Shown piece after piece: positions 1 to 10,660 of a stretch of 64,000 nucleotides of DNA; positions within the stretch are counted from its first letter, which is position 1, and every line of letters starts with the position of its first letter. The translations under genes were made by a program, and so were the position numbers. The notes below the pieces were generated by a model, which saw nothing but the letters and a program-made list of their open reading frames with translations, searched no databases and was not told the origin of the DNA. Origin of the DNA: Stenopsyche tienmushanensis (taxonomy: Eukaryota > Arthropoda > Insecta > Trichoptera > Stenopsychidae); NCBI GenBank assembly GCA_008973525.1, contig WACJ01000523.1, positions 1,240,001-1,304,000 of the forward strand, read 5' to 3'.

Positions 1-623
1 TAAATAAAGGTAAAATAGAAAAAATGTACAGACGCTATGGATGTTAGAACTGCATCTCACAAAATAGATGTCTGATAAATCTGGACATTGGAGTTCAGAA
101 AATTGGAAATCAAATTGAATCGAACATTAATTCTTGCACATTTGGCGCTTACTACGGACAAAAAATATTAAATCGCACTATTATATTTTTAAATTAAACA
201 TCTTTTAGTATCTTGAGCGTGTATCTAAAAATAGTTGTTATCAGAAAGTACAAGCAGATTTGAACAAAGAAGATTTTTCCCCGTTGAAATTAAGTAAATC
301 ATAAAATACTTACAAAGCGATGAATATGTATTTTTCAAAAGTGTTCATAATACGTCATGATTAATTATAAATATATTGCATAAAATTTTGATTGTATTTT
401 GTGGTGTTCTGTATATCCTGTTCTATGGTCTCGACACTAATATCTGTATTCATTATGGATGACAATGCTGTATAATTCTGTAATGCATATTTTATTTATA
501 TAGTAATTATATATTCTGTGATGAATCGTTTCGATATCACTTATATGTTTGTTTGGGCTCTTTATTGGTATAACTATTTTGGATGCGATGTTGTATAAAC
601 AAGGTGTATTTATTTATTTCCAG
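1..623. other. UBXN4 upstream intron sequence
   Basis: AT-rich. It ends in a clear 3' splice site (pyrimidine-rich stretch then CAG at 621-623). I looked for the missing N-terminal UBXN4 exon, which should begin with ATG and code a thioredoxin-like first strand, and found no candidate. I read this as intron. Confidence 0.6.
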
Positions 624-3600
624 GTCCGGATGAGAGATCAAAAGAAATGTCCAATGTACTCGAAAGGCCCGACATCACGTCTCGTCTAGAGGACGATACT
701 AAATTTGTCATCATTAAAGTTAAAAGCGATACGGAAGCATACACTCAATTTGCACAGATTTGTATCCTTTTAAAATACCTAATTATAATTATATATAGAT
801 ATATATATAATGCCGCTCAAAACTGTTCAAATGTTTACCAAACGTTTCTTTTCGCTTTGTTTTTTGTCGAATCACAGGTTTTGACCGGTGATGCGATATG
901 TGGCCTAGCGTTGTTATGCTGCAAGATCACCTTGTTGTGTCTGGATATATTGTGGCCAGTTCTCCTTAAGACTTAAACGCATCAATTGCTTTCGGTAGAG
1001 ATCTCGTGTAATGGTTTGGTTGGGTTGGAGCAACTCATAATACACTCGATCCTACCAATTCTGCTTTGGCGTCGAAGCTTGTGATTCTTAATTATACTCT
1101 ATGTGTATTTATTTATATAATCCTTAATATTGAAATAGATAAGCTTGTACCAATTCCTTCCGTATTTTTCATCGGAGATAATGGTGCACCTGTTGAAATA
1201 GTTATTGGAGATAAAGATGATTTAGGTGCATCCTTGGTGCTTACAATAGATAAACTTGTGGAAAAGAAAGGTATATTCAACACAAAAATGTACTATAAAA
1301 AGCTATGACATCATTTATTTATCCTATAATATACATTTTTAAGGTGGTCCGAATAAGACATATGCCAGTTCTTCAACATCGGCCAATAAGACTGCGTCAT
1401 CATCGTTTCTGTCTGCTGAACAAGCAGGCTCGTCTTCGGCTCCGACTTCAGCTCCGGCCCCAGTTTCAACTCCAGCACCGGCTGCATCAAATAGTGTCGA
1501 ACCACCTAAGAGTAAGTTTGTAATAAAATCACGTTTAAGATAATAGTCTTGATTTACTATACTATAATATTGATTTCAAAATATTTATTTCAGACGAAGA
1601 GAAATCTAATGATGACAGTGGCTACAAAGTAGTTTGCGAAGGTGATGTTTGCACGAGGGTTAAAATTGAACCATCAAAAGACGCCGAGAAAGAGACAAAA
1701 GAAACAAGTGAATCCGACGAATCTTCTTCACAGAGTACTGATTTACGCACGCCTGAAATGATTCATGAAGAGAAACTCAAGAAAGTGAAGGAGCTTTTGG
1801 AAAAGAAACGAATAGCCGACATGGAGGAAGAAAGAAAGGTTTGACTTGCTTTTGTTGCTAATATAAGCTGCTGCGGAAGGATTGAGATGATTGGGTTTTG
1901 ATTGAAACGCGTTAAAAAATATTTTTATTTAATAAGAAGAGAGGTTACAGCCACAAGATTACAAATGAACCTGCGGGAAGAATGCATCTTCCCGCAACCA
2001 AGGCTATTCGTTGGCTCTCTATTCTTGTTTCTTAAAGAAATTAAATTAAATTAAAATGCCTGATTTAAAAATAAGTAAATGATATATTGGTTGAAATTGT
2101 AATGCGTTTAAATTTCAGAAAGAGAGACAGAAAGAATTGGATAGGCGAGAACAAGGTCATGGACTTGCAGAATTAAAAAAATGGCAGCAAGAACAAGAGC
2201 TTAAGAACCTGAAGGTTTGTAAATATCAACCGCTCTGATTAATTGTGCTTTATGTCTATAATAAATCTTAAAATTATAATAGGAGGAAAGACTAAAAGAA
2301 AAAAAAGAAAACGACTGAAGCACGTGCCAGAGTATTACAACAGATCGCTCAAGATAAAGCCGAGCGTCAAGGCAGATTTACACCATCAGCTGTTGAAACT
2401 ACAAAATCTAGTATGCGTAATATGCAAATTTATATTTAATACCGAGATAGATCGTTTAAAAAAAAATACACAAATAATATTTTCTTATCAGGTCCAGTGT
2501 CCGAGCGTACGCCTTCAAGACCAGTCGATAACAACATTACCAGGATTCAATTTAAAATGGCCGATGGTACATCACATACAACGCAATTTAGTTCCGATTC
2601 GTTATTCGCCGAATTACGACAGTATGTCCGTGACGTTATTCAAGTAAATATATTTCTTTGCTCCGTTATACTATTGCATTTCAGATATCATACTAATGAA
2701 ATCTATATTTACTTTTAGATTTCCGGGTCTTTCACGTTATCCACGGTGTACCCTCGTCAGTGTCTCGGGGAAGAACAAGATTCGGAAACTTTACGTTCTT
2801 TAGGATTAGCACCGTCATCTGCTCTGCTGTTGTTAAGAGGAGGAGCAGCCACATCGAGTCCTGGCAGGTCGTCTGCACCGGTAGCAAATAATGATGGTTT
2901 CTTTGGTAAGAATAATTCTTTGGTAACTAGCCCTATTCTAGCCTTTTCGCTAGTGAGCAAATTTAAAATCGATGAAGTCATTGATGTCATATCGCTTTAT
3001 ACCGATTACTTTCTGTCAGCTATCAGCGTAAAACAATCTTCAATTCGAGGTAGGGTCAATTGTAAATAAACATTTGATACCATACAAGATCACATCATTT
3101 CTTTACATAAAAAATGCACAAAAAATCGATTCATTTGCTCCTCCTTTAGAAGGAAATGATAATTGGACAAGACTCATTCAACACGCAGCGAAGAACGGCA
3201 AGCAGTTAAAAAAATAAACATTGTCAATAGCACACAATATTCGGTCATTTCTTTGCGTAAACAAATAACACACTTGAAATCGAAATCATTATAAGTCGAT
3301 AAATTTGGGCTTAACGATCTATACAATCATGCAATGCATACGAGGAAGCTCTCTGTCTCAGTCTCCCGAACTGCGCTAAGTTCTCTCTGTTTCTGTTTTG
3401 TCTCCGAGCTTCAATGTGCAAGAGTGCTCTTTCTGACTAGTGGAGGGGGTTACGGAGGGTCTCCGATAGTACTCCCGTAGGGACTAGTGTTAGAAACAGT
3501 AGTGGCAAGACGTGGATACCATCTTGTTAATCTGCTTTAAGTACGTTCCAACTTATACCACTACCATGTCATGTTAGTAGTTGTGTCAAGTGGTAGGTCA

Positions 3601-4709
3601 TCTCTCCTTTCTTCGGTATAAGTCAGTGGGTCCACTTTCCTTTACTGGACTGATCCCAACTTTGCTGCCAGGCTCCCTTCAGTTTCTGCTCGTGCTCTGC
3701 ACTGTTTTTTGGATTGCTTGGCTTTTTTGCTTGGAGGTCCAGCGGGGGGATTCCAGTGATCACGAGCATCGTGTCTTCAGATACTGTTCTGTACGCTGTG
3801 GTGACTCGGAGCGCTGCCTACCGCTGAACCCTGGTCAACTTCTTTTTATTGCTCTCATGTCTGAGCGAATCATGCCATATCGGTGCTCCTTACAGAAGTG
3901 TATTACCTCAATTATGGTTCTTCTGCACGGTTTCGGCCCTCCAATGTAAGACATGAGTCGTCCGAGTTCACTGGCTACCTTCTGCGCAGCTGCTTCTATG
4001 TGTTTGCTGAAAGTCAGCTTGTTGTCCATGAGGAACCCAAAGTATCTTAGTGTTTTAAACCATCTCATAAACTGCTCCTCAAAGCCACTCTAGACTCATC
4101 CGTGAATAAAACTTTGCTCAATTGGTCATTCGTTCAATCAGCAGGTTTGCTATATAATTATAATTATCTAAATGAAACATAGCTACTTCATATCACTATA
4201 TTTATGCTTGGGCCACATTCCGTGTCGCTGATTGTATATTCTGTCTTCACTCAAATTTACACTCAACCATTTGACAAAATTAAATTTAAAAATTTTCTTA
4301 TGTTACATTTTGAAGGAATGATGACACAGCTCCTTTGGTCCCTATTCGTGAGTCCCGTGCAAGGATTTTGGGCATGGATTAGTGGTTTTATAAGCGGCGA
4401 TCGTAACAGAACTCCGGGACCTTCAGGTTCAACGTCTCACAGTCAACCGGGTGCAGCTCGCGGTACCAAAAACACGTCTCCGAACAACGAAAGGTACGGC
4501 AGTATTTTGATAGTCGATTTATTAATATTAAAGAATTTTGATAAAATATTTTTTTGCACAGTGAAGCTAAAAGACGTCGAGTCGGACCGTCTCAACTGGG
4601 AGGAGGGACAACTTCGATTCGGCGCGAAGGCAACACGTACAGATTGAAGGATAACGATTCCGACGATGAAAACAACACATGGAACGGCAACTCTACACAA
4701 CAAATGTAG
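624..4709 (+). CDS. UBXN4: UBX domain-containing protein 4 (5'-partial, 10 exons visible)
   Basis: Exons, from splice sites and matching phases: 624-761, 1139-1270, 1344-1511, 1594-1838, 2119-2214, 2283-2410, 2492-2643, 2719-2905, 4316-4493 and 4562-4709 (stop TAG). About 522 residues are visible. Order: a thioredoxin-like UAS-type domain (PIPSVFFIGDNG in exon 2), a Ser/Ala/Pro-rich linker, a charged Glu/Lys coiled coil (exons 4-6), a UBX domain (RIQFKMADGTSHTTQF to LAPSSALLLLRGG, with YPRQ at the FPR p97-binding loop), a hydrophobic hairpin (LLWSLFVSPVQGFWAWISGF) and a C-terminus ending ENNTWNGNSTQQM, as I recall for vertebrate UBXN4. In the known family, UBXN4 (erasin) is an ER-membrane p97/VCP cofactor promoting ER-associated degradation. 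The exon starting at 624 enters in phase 1, so the N-terminal exon(s) lie upstream of base 1. Oddity: exon 6 carries one base too many in an A8 run (2299-2306); see findings. Identity is near certain. Confidence 0.95.
1922..2035 (-). repeat. Short LTR-like fragment in UBXN4 intron
   Basis: The stretch around 1965-2005 (CTGCGGGAAG...CTTCCCGCAACCAAGGCTA) resembles the core of the solo LTRs at 22.3-22.65 kb and 54.8-55.2 kb in the same orientation. It lies in the intron between exons 4 and 5. Short and degenerate. Confidence 0.4.
3340..4075 (-). pseudogene. R1-like LINE reverse-transcriptase C-terminal relic (antisense in UBXN4 intron)
   Basis: On the minus strand, 4068-3835 reads LRYFGFLMDNKLTFSKHIEA and further on ELGRLMSYIGGPKP. 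This is the typical stretch after the RT thumb in R1-clade non-LTR retrotransposons. After a frameshift it continues LRVTTAYRTVSEDTMLVIT and PPLDLQAKK, the next conserved block. The reading frame then breaks repeatedly, so it is dead. It lies inside UBXN4 intron 8 (2906-4315) in antisense orientation and accounts for that intron being much longer than the others. A related copy lies at 61.8-62.6 kb. Confidence 0.85.
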
Positions 4710-5277
4710 ACACGATCATCACATATTATGATTTTGATTGTAGATTAATTAACGAAAGAGATCCTTTTATCACCAGTTTATTCCAGTTATGATGTTTAAT
4801 GCATTTTTTATTATTAGTGCGAATTTAATAATTCCACACGGCTAGTTTTGTAAATGTGCACATATCCTTTTATCGAGATGTATATGCCATGTGTCACATT
4901 AGCGCTTCTTAAATACTTTAATAGAAATGTGATATGATGAATTGTAACACGAATTAGTTTCGGCAGTTAGTGTACATAAATTTGATGCTTGAGTTTGGCA
5001 CATTGTCAAAGGATAACTGTATTCAATCTTATTTTTCCCTAAAATCATTCGGACGTCTTTACTGATCCGTCGTCCGATCATAGTCGTATATTTAATATCC
5101 ATTCCAAGAACACCCGTCTTTAGATATCCTACGAAACGCTGATCTTGCAATGATTGGTAGATAATTGCGAGGGAGGCTGGTTATTTCCCTTTAAATCAAT
5201 ATGTGGTGCATTTTATGTTTATGTTTATAAATTGTTATGTAAATTTCAATGTTAATCAAATTGTGTGATATAATAAA
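4710..5277 (+). other. UBXN4: UBXN4 3' UTR and poly(A) signal
   Basis: This follows the TAG stop with no further coding signal. An AATAAA hexamer sits at 5272-5277, which fits a transcript end near 5290-5300. An 83-codon antisense ORF (4899-5150) overlaps it, has no recognisable domain and is treated as chance. Confidence 0.6.
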
Positions 5278-6119
5278 TATTAACATTAAGCATCGCTCGT
5301 TCATTTTAATGTTTGCCGAGAATGTACCCTATATTTATATTACGCTATGAATAAGACCTTGAGGTATCAAACTCGAGAAACGTTTATTATCATCGGAAAA
5401 TAATTGCAGGCTTTTAAATTGATAGTTTCATTAGAATACATTGAATATTTTTCTAGAAGTAAAATTTATTATCTGGCATATGATAGTAATTATAATAAAT
5501 TTGTGCTTCGATTTGAATCTGCATATATAACGTATTTTCAAAACATTAGATGAAAAAATTGTCTGGACTGATGATGTTCTTGAGTGGCAATTACAGTCGT
5601 AATCAGCTGAATTTGGATGACCATTTAAATGGAAATTTCTGTCATTACCAAGATTATGTCTTTGACATTTATCCAAGAAATGAAAATGTACGCTCCTTAG
5701 ATCTATTTGGATTAATTAATTTTCCTTGTAATCGTCCTTGCTCTTCTCCAGCGACATTTAAAGGGCACCGATCGGTGCGTATTTTGACGGACAGAGATTT
5801 CAAAATGCTCCGATTCTTGTGGTGAGTGCGATTGACCAAGATGGCCAATTCTCACGGAGCTGTGTGAGAGATCTTGTGTCTCGTGTACGAATTTCGTCAC
5901 GGATTTTAATATGTCGTCACGGTGCTTTATCATAACATCAAGATATTTTAAATCAGCAGGTGCATGTGTACCAGAGGACACCTTCATACATTGCGCAAAG
6001 CTAGGATTACGTGGATAATTTCAGCTATGCTCTTATTCAGCACTATGTGATATACAAATGGGAAATGATGAAGAATAAACCATCAAAGATTAACTTGGAC
6101 CGCCAACATATTGTACGAG
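5278..6119. other. Intergenic, no recognised gene
   Basis: Two ORFs of 91 codons overlap on opposite strands (5550-5825 plus, 5712-5987 minus). Neither shows a domain I recognise, a splice context or a signal peptide. The minus frame (LKYLDVMIKHRDDILKSVTK) looks mildly protein-like and could be a decayed transposon or host fragment. Confidence 0.4.
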
Positions 6120-6335
6120 GAACATCCAGAAAGACTTCCTATTCGACACCCGTCCACCGCCATCTCATCCACATAACGACCCAAAAGCAGAACCAACTCG
6201 CGTGCAAGTGTGGCCATCTCGACGAGCACGTGGGAGGTGGGCACCTCCCAGCGACTCTGCCCCTAGTGCGTCCCCGCTCTGCCTCGCACGCTTCACTGGT
6301 GTCAGAATCGGCAGGTCGTGAATGCTGAGTCGTTT
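6120..6335 (+). repeat. LTR retrotransposon: LTR 3' end plus leader/PBS-like site
   Basis: CACCCGTCCACCGCCATCTC, then ACGACCCAAAAGCAGAACC, matches the tails of the LTR-like copies at 11.9 kb and 61.7 kb. After the LTR tail comes TGGTGTCAGAATCGGCAGG (6288-6306), which begins with the TGG expected of a tRNA primer-binding site. A related TGGTGTCAGAAGTGG is seen in reverse near 42.73 kb and 9.89 kb. No gag or pol follows. Confidence 0.55.
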
Positions 6336-6389
6336 TGGATGGATGGCGTCGTTTAATCACGCACCGACAGCAAGTGATCGAAGAATTTA

Positions 6390-7310
6390 ATCAAAAATCA
6401 CAGGATACTTCACAAATGCATTAAACTATTTTCCAACGTAATCGCCGTCAAGATCGAGACATGTTTGTAGTTGGGACACCAGCTTTTGTATGCCAGTGTC
6501 ATAGAGGCCAACCGCTAACCTTTCTGGATCGTTGGATAAACGTTTTCCACCCAAAAACTCCTTTAGTTTAGTGAAAAGGTGATAGTCCAAAGGTGCCAAA
6601 TAGGGCGGATGGGTAAAAATATCCCATCTAAACGATATCAGCAGCTGTGGGGCCTGGTGTTGTCATATTGGAGGAGGAAGGGCATTAATGATAATCCCTT
6701 AGGCATAAAATCCACCAAAAGGACTCTTACGGTCCCAAAAAACAGTTGCCATAACTTTTTCGGCTGAATGGGTCTTCTTGAACTTCTTGGTAGCTGGGGA
6801 AGATGAATGAGGCCACTGAAGTTATTGTCTTTTGAAACCTGGGGCGTAGTGATACACCCACGTCTCATCCCCCATCACGACAGAGTCCAGCAAAGATTTT
6901 CCCTCCTGTGCAAAACACATTGTGTGAGCATTCTGGGCACACACGGTGCACACAACCCGCCGTAACCAAGTTTTTCCAACAAAATATCACCGAAGAGACT
7001 TCGAGAAATTTCAGGAAATTCTTCGGTCGTCAAAGACAGTAGTTATTTCGCATTTATTTGTTATCAGAGTATCAGAACGGCCTTCTCTGAACAACGTAAC
7101 CCACTTCGTGACATGCTGTCGGCTCATCGTATCACTGCCATAAACTTTCACGAGCTTCCGATGGATATCCGCGGCGATATTGTTCTGTAAAGTCAAAAAA
7201 CTGATGACTGCGTGACCTATCCATCGGAAGAATTTACTGTGACTGAACAAAATGGCCGACCACCATGCGGGACCAAAAAAATTGACCGTTAGGATTTCCC
7301 CTACTTGCCA
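6390..7310 (-). mobile_element. Mariner family A element, near full length, decayed
   Basis: A minus-strand transposase relic runs from about 7250 to a TAG at 6426. The N-terminal helix-turn-helix region reads AADIHRKLVKVYGSDTMSRQ. About 40 residues are missing after it. The first catalytic aspartate lies in DSVVMGDETWVYHYAP. Further on come KKLWQLFFGTVRVLLVDFMP and, at the end, IQKLVSQLQTCLDLDGDYVG. These are in the expected order for a mariner DDE transposase, but several frameshifts separate them. Truncated relatives lie at 34.97, 39.85 and 46.1 kb. Confidence 0.85.
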
Positions 7311-7322
7311 GCCTTTGTAATT

Positions 7323-7680
7323 TTATTTTCTAGATGACTCTTGTAATAGATTAATATATGAAATTCGATTATCTAGCTGGAATATGTAATTTTCCCAACA
7401 TAAAGTCTGAAAGTACTGCATCTTCTTGAAATATTTTAGAATAACCTTTTTTATTAAATTTTCATAACAACAAATTTTCACCTTCTGAAGCACGTTTCGA
7501 TTTTGTTCAACGAACAAATATTTTTTCCCTGAGCTAAAAAAATTAAATTGGGTTCGTCTTTCCATAAGACCTTCCACAAAGTCTTTGTAAAACGACGACT
7601 TTTTTGAATAATATTATAATTAAGTCGTATTGGCATCCGCAATAGAATTTGGGCGGTCCGGTTTTGCAAAGGCGGCGCTT
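7323..7680 (-). pseudogene. Tc1-like transposase relic
   Basis: On the minus strand, SRRFTKTLWKVLWKDEPNLI corresponds to the Tc1 block holding the first catalytic Asp (usually W-x-DES). Downstream, after a frameshift and deletion, WENYIFQLDN matches the second-Asp block (usually QQDN). The third Asp is missing. A Tc1-type terminal repeat lies at 8018-8045, so this may be one broken element interrupted by mariner pieces. Confidence 0.7.
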
Positions 7681-7689
7681 ATTACTTCA

Positions 7690-7960
7690 ATCAAGAATTC
7701 TTTTGTGGGCACGTTTGTCGTGCAAATTAATTCTTTTCGCGGCCTTATGCCGTGGTTCGCGCGGTCTCCAGATCTGACACCAGTGAATTTATTTGCCTGG
7801 GGACGTGCCCTATTCCGTGACTCCCACGGTCTTCTGACCTAGCACCACTGGATTTCTTTGTTTAAGTACGTGCCCTATTTCGTGGCTCGCACTGTCTCCA
7901 GACCTGACACCACTGGATTTTCTTCTAGGGAGTGCAATTACGTGGCAAGAAATTTTTGCT
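7690..7960 (+). repeat. Tandem triplication of a mariner third-Asp motif
   Basis: Three degenerate copies of a segment of roughly 75 bp encode R-S/R-PDLTP/TTG-(L/F): around 7755-7805 (RSPDLTPVNLFAWG), 7820-7865 and 7880-7930. The unit is the conserved third catalytic Asp box of a mariner transposase. At about 7690-7743 the adjoining transposase sequence (ELICTTNVPTKEFLI) reads on the minus strand instead, so an inversion also occurred. A related piece at 30.0-30.1 kb has both parts in one orientation. Confidence 0.65.
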
Positions 7961-8017
7961 GTACTCTATATTTCTTATGTCATGTTATGTTTTTACATAA
8001 AATTGGATAATATGCAA

Positions 8018-8045
8018 GGCGTTTCCAAACTTATTGTCGGCAGTG
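8018..8045 (-). repeat. Tc1-type terminal inverted repeat
   Basis: GGCGTTTCCAAACTTATTG followed by TCGGCAGTG. The reverse complement is closely similar to the sequences at 26568-26594 and 57503-57529. It probably marks an outer end of the Tc1 relic at 7.3-7.7 kb. Confidence 0.6.
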
Positions 8046-8105
8046 TACGTCTCACTTTACGGATTAATCGGTTTTGTTAGGAAAATAATTGTTGGATGCC
8101 CTTTT

Positions 8106-8203
8106 CAGGGCTTCGAACCGTTTTTTTTCTTTTCATTTCGGTTACTGTTTCAGAAAAATAACGGTTTTAGTGGTTTTCGGTTTTGTTCCGGTTCGAAACT
8201 CTG
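8106..8203 (+). mobile_element. 98-bp hAT-like MITE
   Basis: It begins CAGGGCTTCGAACCG and ends CGGTTCGAAACTCTG, an imperfect 15-bp inverted repeat of the CAG-start type seen in hAT elements. The interior repeats CGGTTTT/GGTTTTCGG. The flanking 8-mers (GCCCTTTT and TTTCTTTT) agree at only 5 of 8 positions, so a target duplication is weak. Related copies are at 34.2, 61.0 and 63.0 kb. Confidence 0.6.
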
Positions 8204-8645
8204 TTTCTTTTATATTTTAAATGTGGATTTCTTATTTTGCTCGTCATGAATACCATTGTAGCTTTTTATTGTCCACAAATGCGTTGACTACTAAATATTC
8301 ACCATAATTTACGATTGCTATAATTAAAGTATGATTTCGAATGTCGTTACTGTTTAAAAAAAGACATTGATTGACTGGTTTTCATCTTTGATGGTTCCAG
8401 TCAATGCTAATGAGCCATCTGATCAAAAATGTTAAATCAGTCAACCTTGAATTTCGAAATTAAGACAAAAACTATTACAACCCCACGAAACCATTCAAAG
8501 TCCACCTTCTATCAATCATAATTTAATAAGAAGATTTATGTCTTTTATAAATATACTGATATTTTAACATTTATTGTTAGATTAATCTGTTATCGAGTGG
8601 TTCAATTACAATGCTATCGATTTTGGCTTCCAAGTATTGATTGAA
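8204..8645. other. Intergenic, nothing recognised
   Basis: AT-rich DNA without coding signal or a clear repeat. Confidence 0.6.
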
Positions 8646-8875
8646 GAAGCTGTAATTGAGCTGTGTCGAACATACCATTAAATGAACGGGGTCAAGATGA
8701 TCAAAATGAGATTGACAACAATAGATATTTCAGTCCTTCACACTCTGAAGCTTTTCAATGCTTGGAGGTCGCTCGTAAATGTTTTGAAAGACAGGAAGAA
8801 TGTGCATCAATACAACTTTTGCCAACGTCTGAAGAATGCATGTAATTTCAGCAAAGATTGTCTCAATAAATAATC
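8646..8875 (+). pseudogene. Tigger/pogo-like transposase C-terminus relic
   Basis: A 60-codon ORF contains SHSEAFQCLEVARKCFERQE with an acidic lead-in (DDQNEIDNN). This pattern of a short helix rich in E/C/W/F after SHSEA is typical of the C-terminal tail of Tigger/jerky-type DDE transposases. The catalytic core is absent. Only the tail supports the call. Confidence 0.45.
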
Positions 8876-8879
8876 GGGT

Positions 8880-9870
8880 TTCTTACTAATAATATGCAAA
8901 TTTTACTCGTGGAACTACTGTTAATATTTCGAACAATCAATCGTTGTATCAGTTCGATGCAAAAGTTTTGACGCAGTCTGATGACGCAATAGTAATATAT
9001 GATTATATAAAGTTGGATCATAACGACTAAAACATTTATTCGGTCAACTCAAAGATTTCGAGAAGATTTCGTCGAAGCCATTGAGCATAGAAGCGAAATA
9101 TTTGCATCATACGGGGATGGATTCTTCGTCATTTATCAGCTTCCAATGTAATGGATGCTTCAAATTAATATGACGCAATGATAATGCAATGCATTTTAAA
9201 TTCAGTTGGCCAATTTATTAATAAAACAAATCAATTTTAAAGACATTAAGGGTATAAAATATTGGTTCGCCAGATCAAGTGTTACTAATTTAGAGCATTT
9301 TAAATCCAGATTTGAGGGTAATCTTAGATAATATACAGGATGCATTCGAAAGAGCAGGATCTAACGTTTTCTATCATGTAGGTTTAATATAACGATAATG
9401 CAGGGGAATGTCTTTAAATGTCTCCCAGTAAGACGGTAAAAAATGTTTGTGTTATTCATTTTTAAAAGACGGTAGTTTCCCTGCCGCATCTTTGTGTATT
9501 TTATTAATAATTATACCGAAGGGAAAATAAATAATATTCAGGTTTGGGGAATATGGTTCTCAATTTTACATCAAAATTAATCTTTTGCCGTATGATCTGA
9601 GCAGGTTCTTGATTTTTTATAGTCAATCACTGTTCTAAAATTTTACTTCTTTTCAGCCGTATAGGAGTAGGACTTTCCAAACAAGATTTTGCCACATTCA
9701 GCACCAAACGGTCAAATTTGCGAAATTATTTAAATAAAACACAACGTAAACGATACAAAAAAGTCTCTTTGACACTGCTTTTCTAAATAACGAATTCGAA
9801 AGCTGCACGTAGCTTGGGTGAAATATTAACAGCATCCAATGACGCTGTCAATCTGTGCAGATTTAATTCG
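8880..9870. other. Intergenic, nothing recognised
   Basis: AT-rich with short scattered ORFs only. Confidence 0.6.
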
Positions 9871-9950
9871 CCATTTAATCCCACTTCTGACACCATTGTA
9901 GCGTTGTGGTGAAGTGGGTCCCCAGGCCGCCGCATACAGGCTACATGCAC
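9815..9950 (-). repeat. LTR/PBS-like fragment
   Basis: The reverse complement contains TGGTGTCAGAAGTGGGATT, the same PBS-like motif as near 42.73 kb, next to GCGAATTAAATCTGCACAG, which resembles the solo LTR start region at 55.17 kb. It is a scrambled remnant. The 75-codon minus ORF over it (9783-10010) is not taken as a gene. Confidence 0.4.
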
Positions 9951-10407
9951 ATATGCGATATCCGACGGGAATGTGTTAAGAAGAATCTGGACTTCGTTCA
10001 ACTCGTACATTTTTCTGTTCGTTTAGAAGATTTTACACTTTAAGAATCCTATGAAATTTCGGCTGCAATTATATTTTGCAATCAGCACAAAATCTCTTTA
10101 CTTAATATTAAAAACAGAATGTATCGTATGACTAAATAAAAATTATTCTGGCGGACTCTTCACTTTCATATTATTATATTTTATTCATCATCAAATATTT
10201 TTTTAAGACTGCAATCCCCAATTATCCTGTCACTTATACAGCAATATTTTCAGCTAATTTTATACGCATCGCGCTACGATTTCCCAATTTTAGATTCCAT
10301 AATTGCGTCCATAAGCGTGATTTTTATTATCAAAGGTGAAATGTGTTTAATCTTCGTATCATTAGCTATTGTAATCCCCTTTTAATTTCGGAAAAAAACG
10401 TCTAGTT

Positions 10408-10655
10408 ATGGCACATCTCGAACACGCTCCAGGAAATTGCCACATTTTCTTAACATCAAACAGTATCGCAATCCTTCGTCGATTTCCGTCCATCAGTTAC
10501 TTCTGCCCTGAATATGAGCGTCATTTGGCATTCCGCCTTCAAGATATGCTTCTCCGAGATCTTGATGATCTTTGTCCAGCGCAAGACCAGTAATTATAAG
10601 CTCGGTAGGATTTATGAGTGTCATTTGTAATCCGGAATCAAAGGTTGCCATTTTT
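10408..10655 (-). pseudogene. Unidentified coding-like sequence with one in-frame stop
   Basis: On the minus strand, from an ATG near 10653, a 52-codon frame reads MATFDSGLQMTLINPTELII then DKDHQDLGEAYLEGGMPND. After a single TGA the same frame stays open for about 28 codons (TEIDEGLRYCLMLRKCGNFL). The composition looks like a real protein with balanced residues, unlike the Lys/Asn/Ile-rich chance ORFs around it. I do not recognise the family. Host pseudogene, captured gene or old viral insertion are all possible. Confidence 0.3.
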
Positions 10656-10660
10656 CGCGG

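Noticed and set aside
1..620. First exon of UBXN4
   Set aside because: No ATG-led frame with the expected N-terminal sequence or a matching phase-1 donor was found.
3581..3949. 122-codon plus-strand ORF
   Set aside because: It is the antisense shadow of the R1-like LINE relic, whose minus strand has recognisable RT-thumb motifs.
4899..5150. Antisense 83-codon ORF
   Set aside because: It lies entirely in the UBXN4 3' UTR and has no domain.
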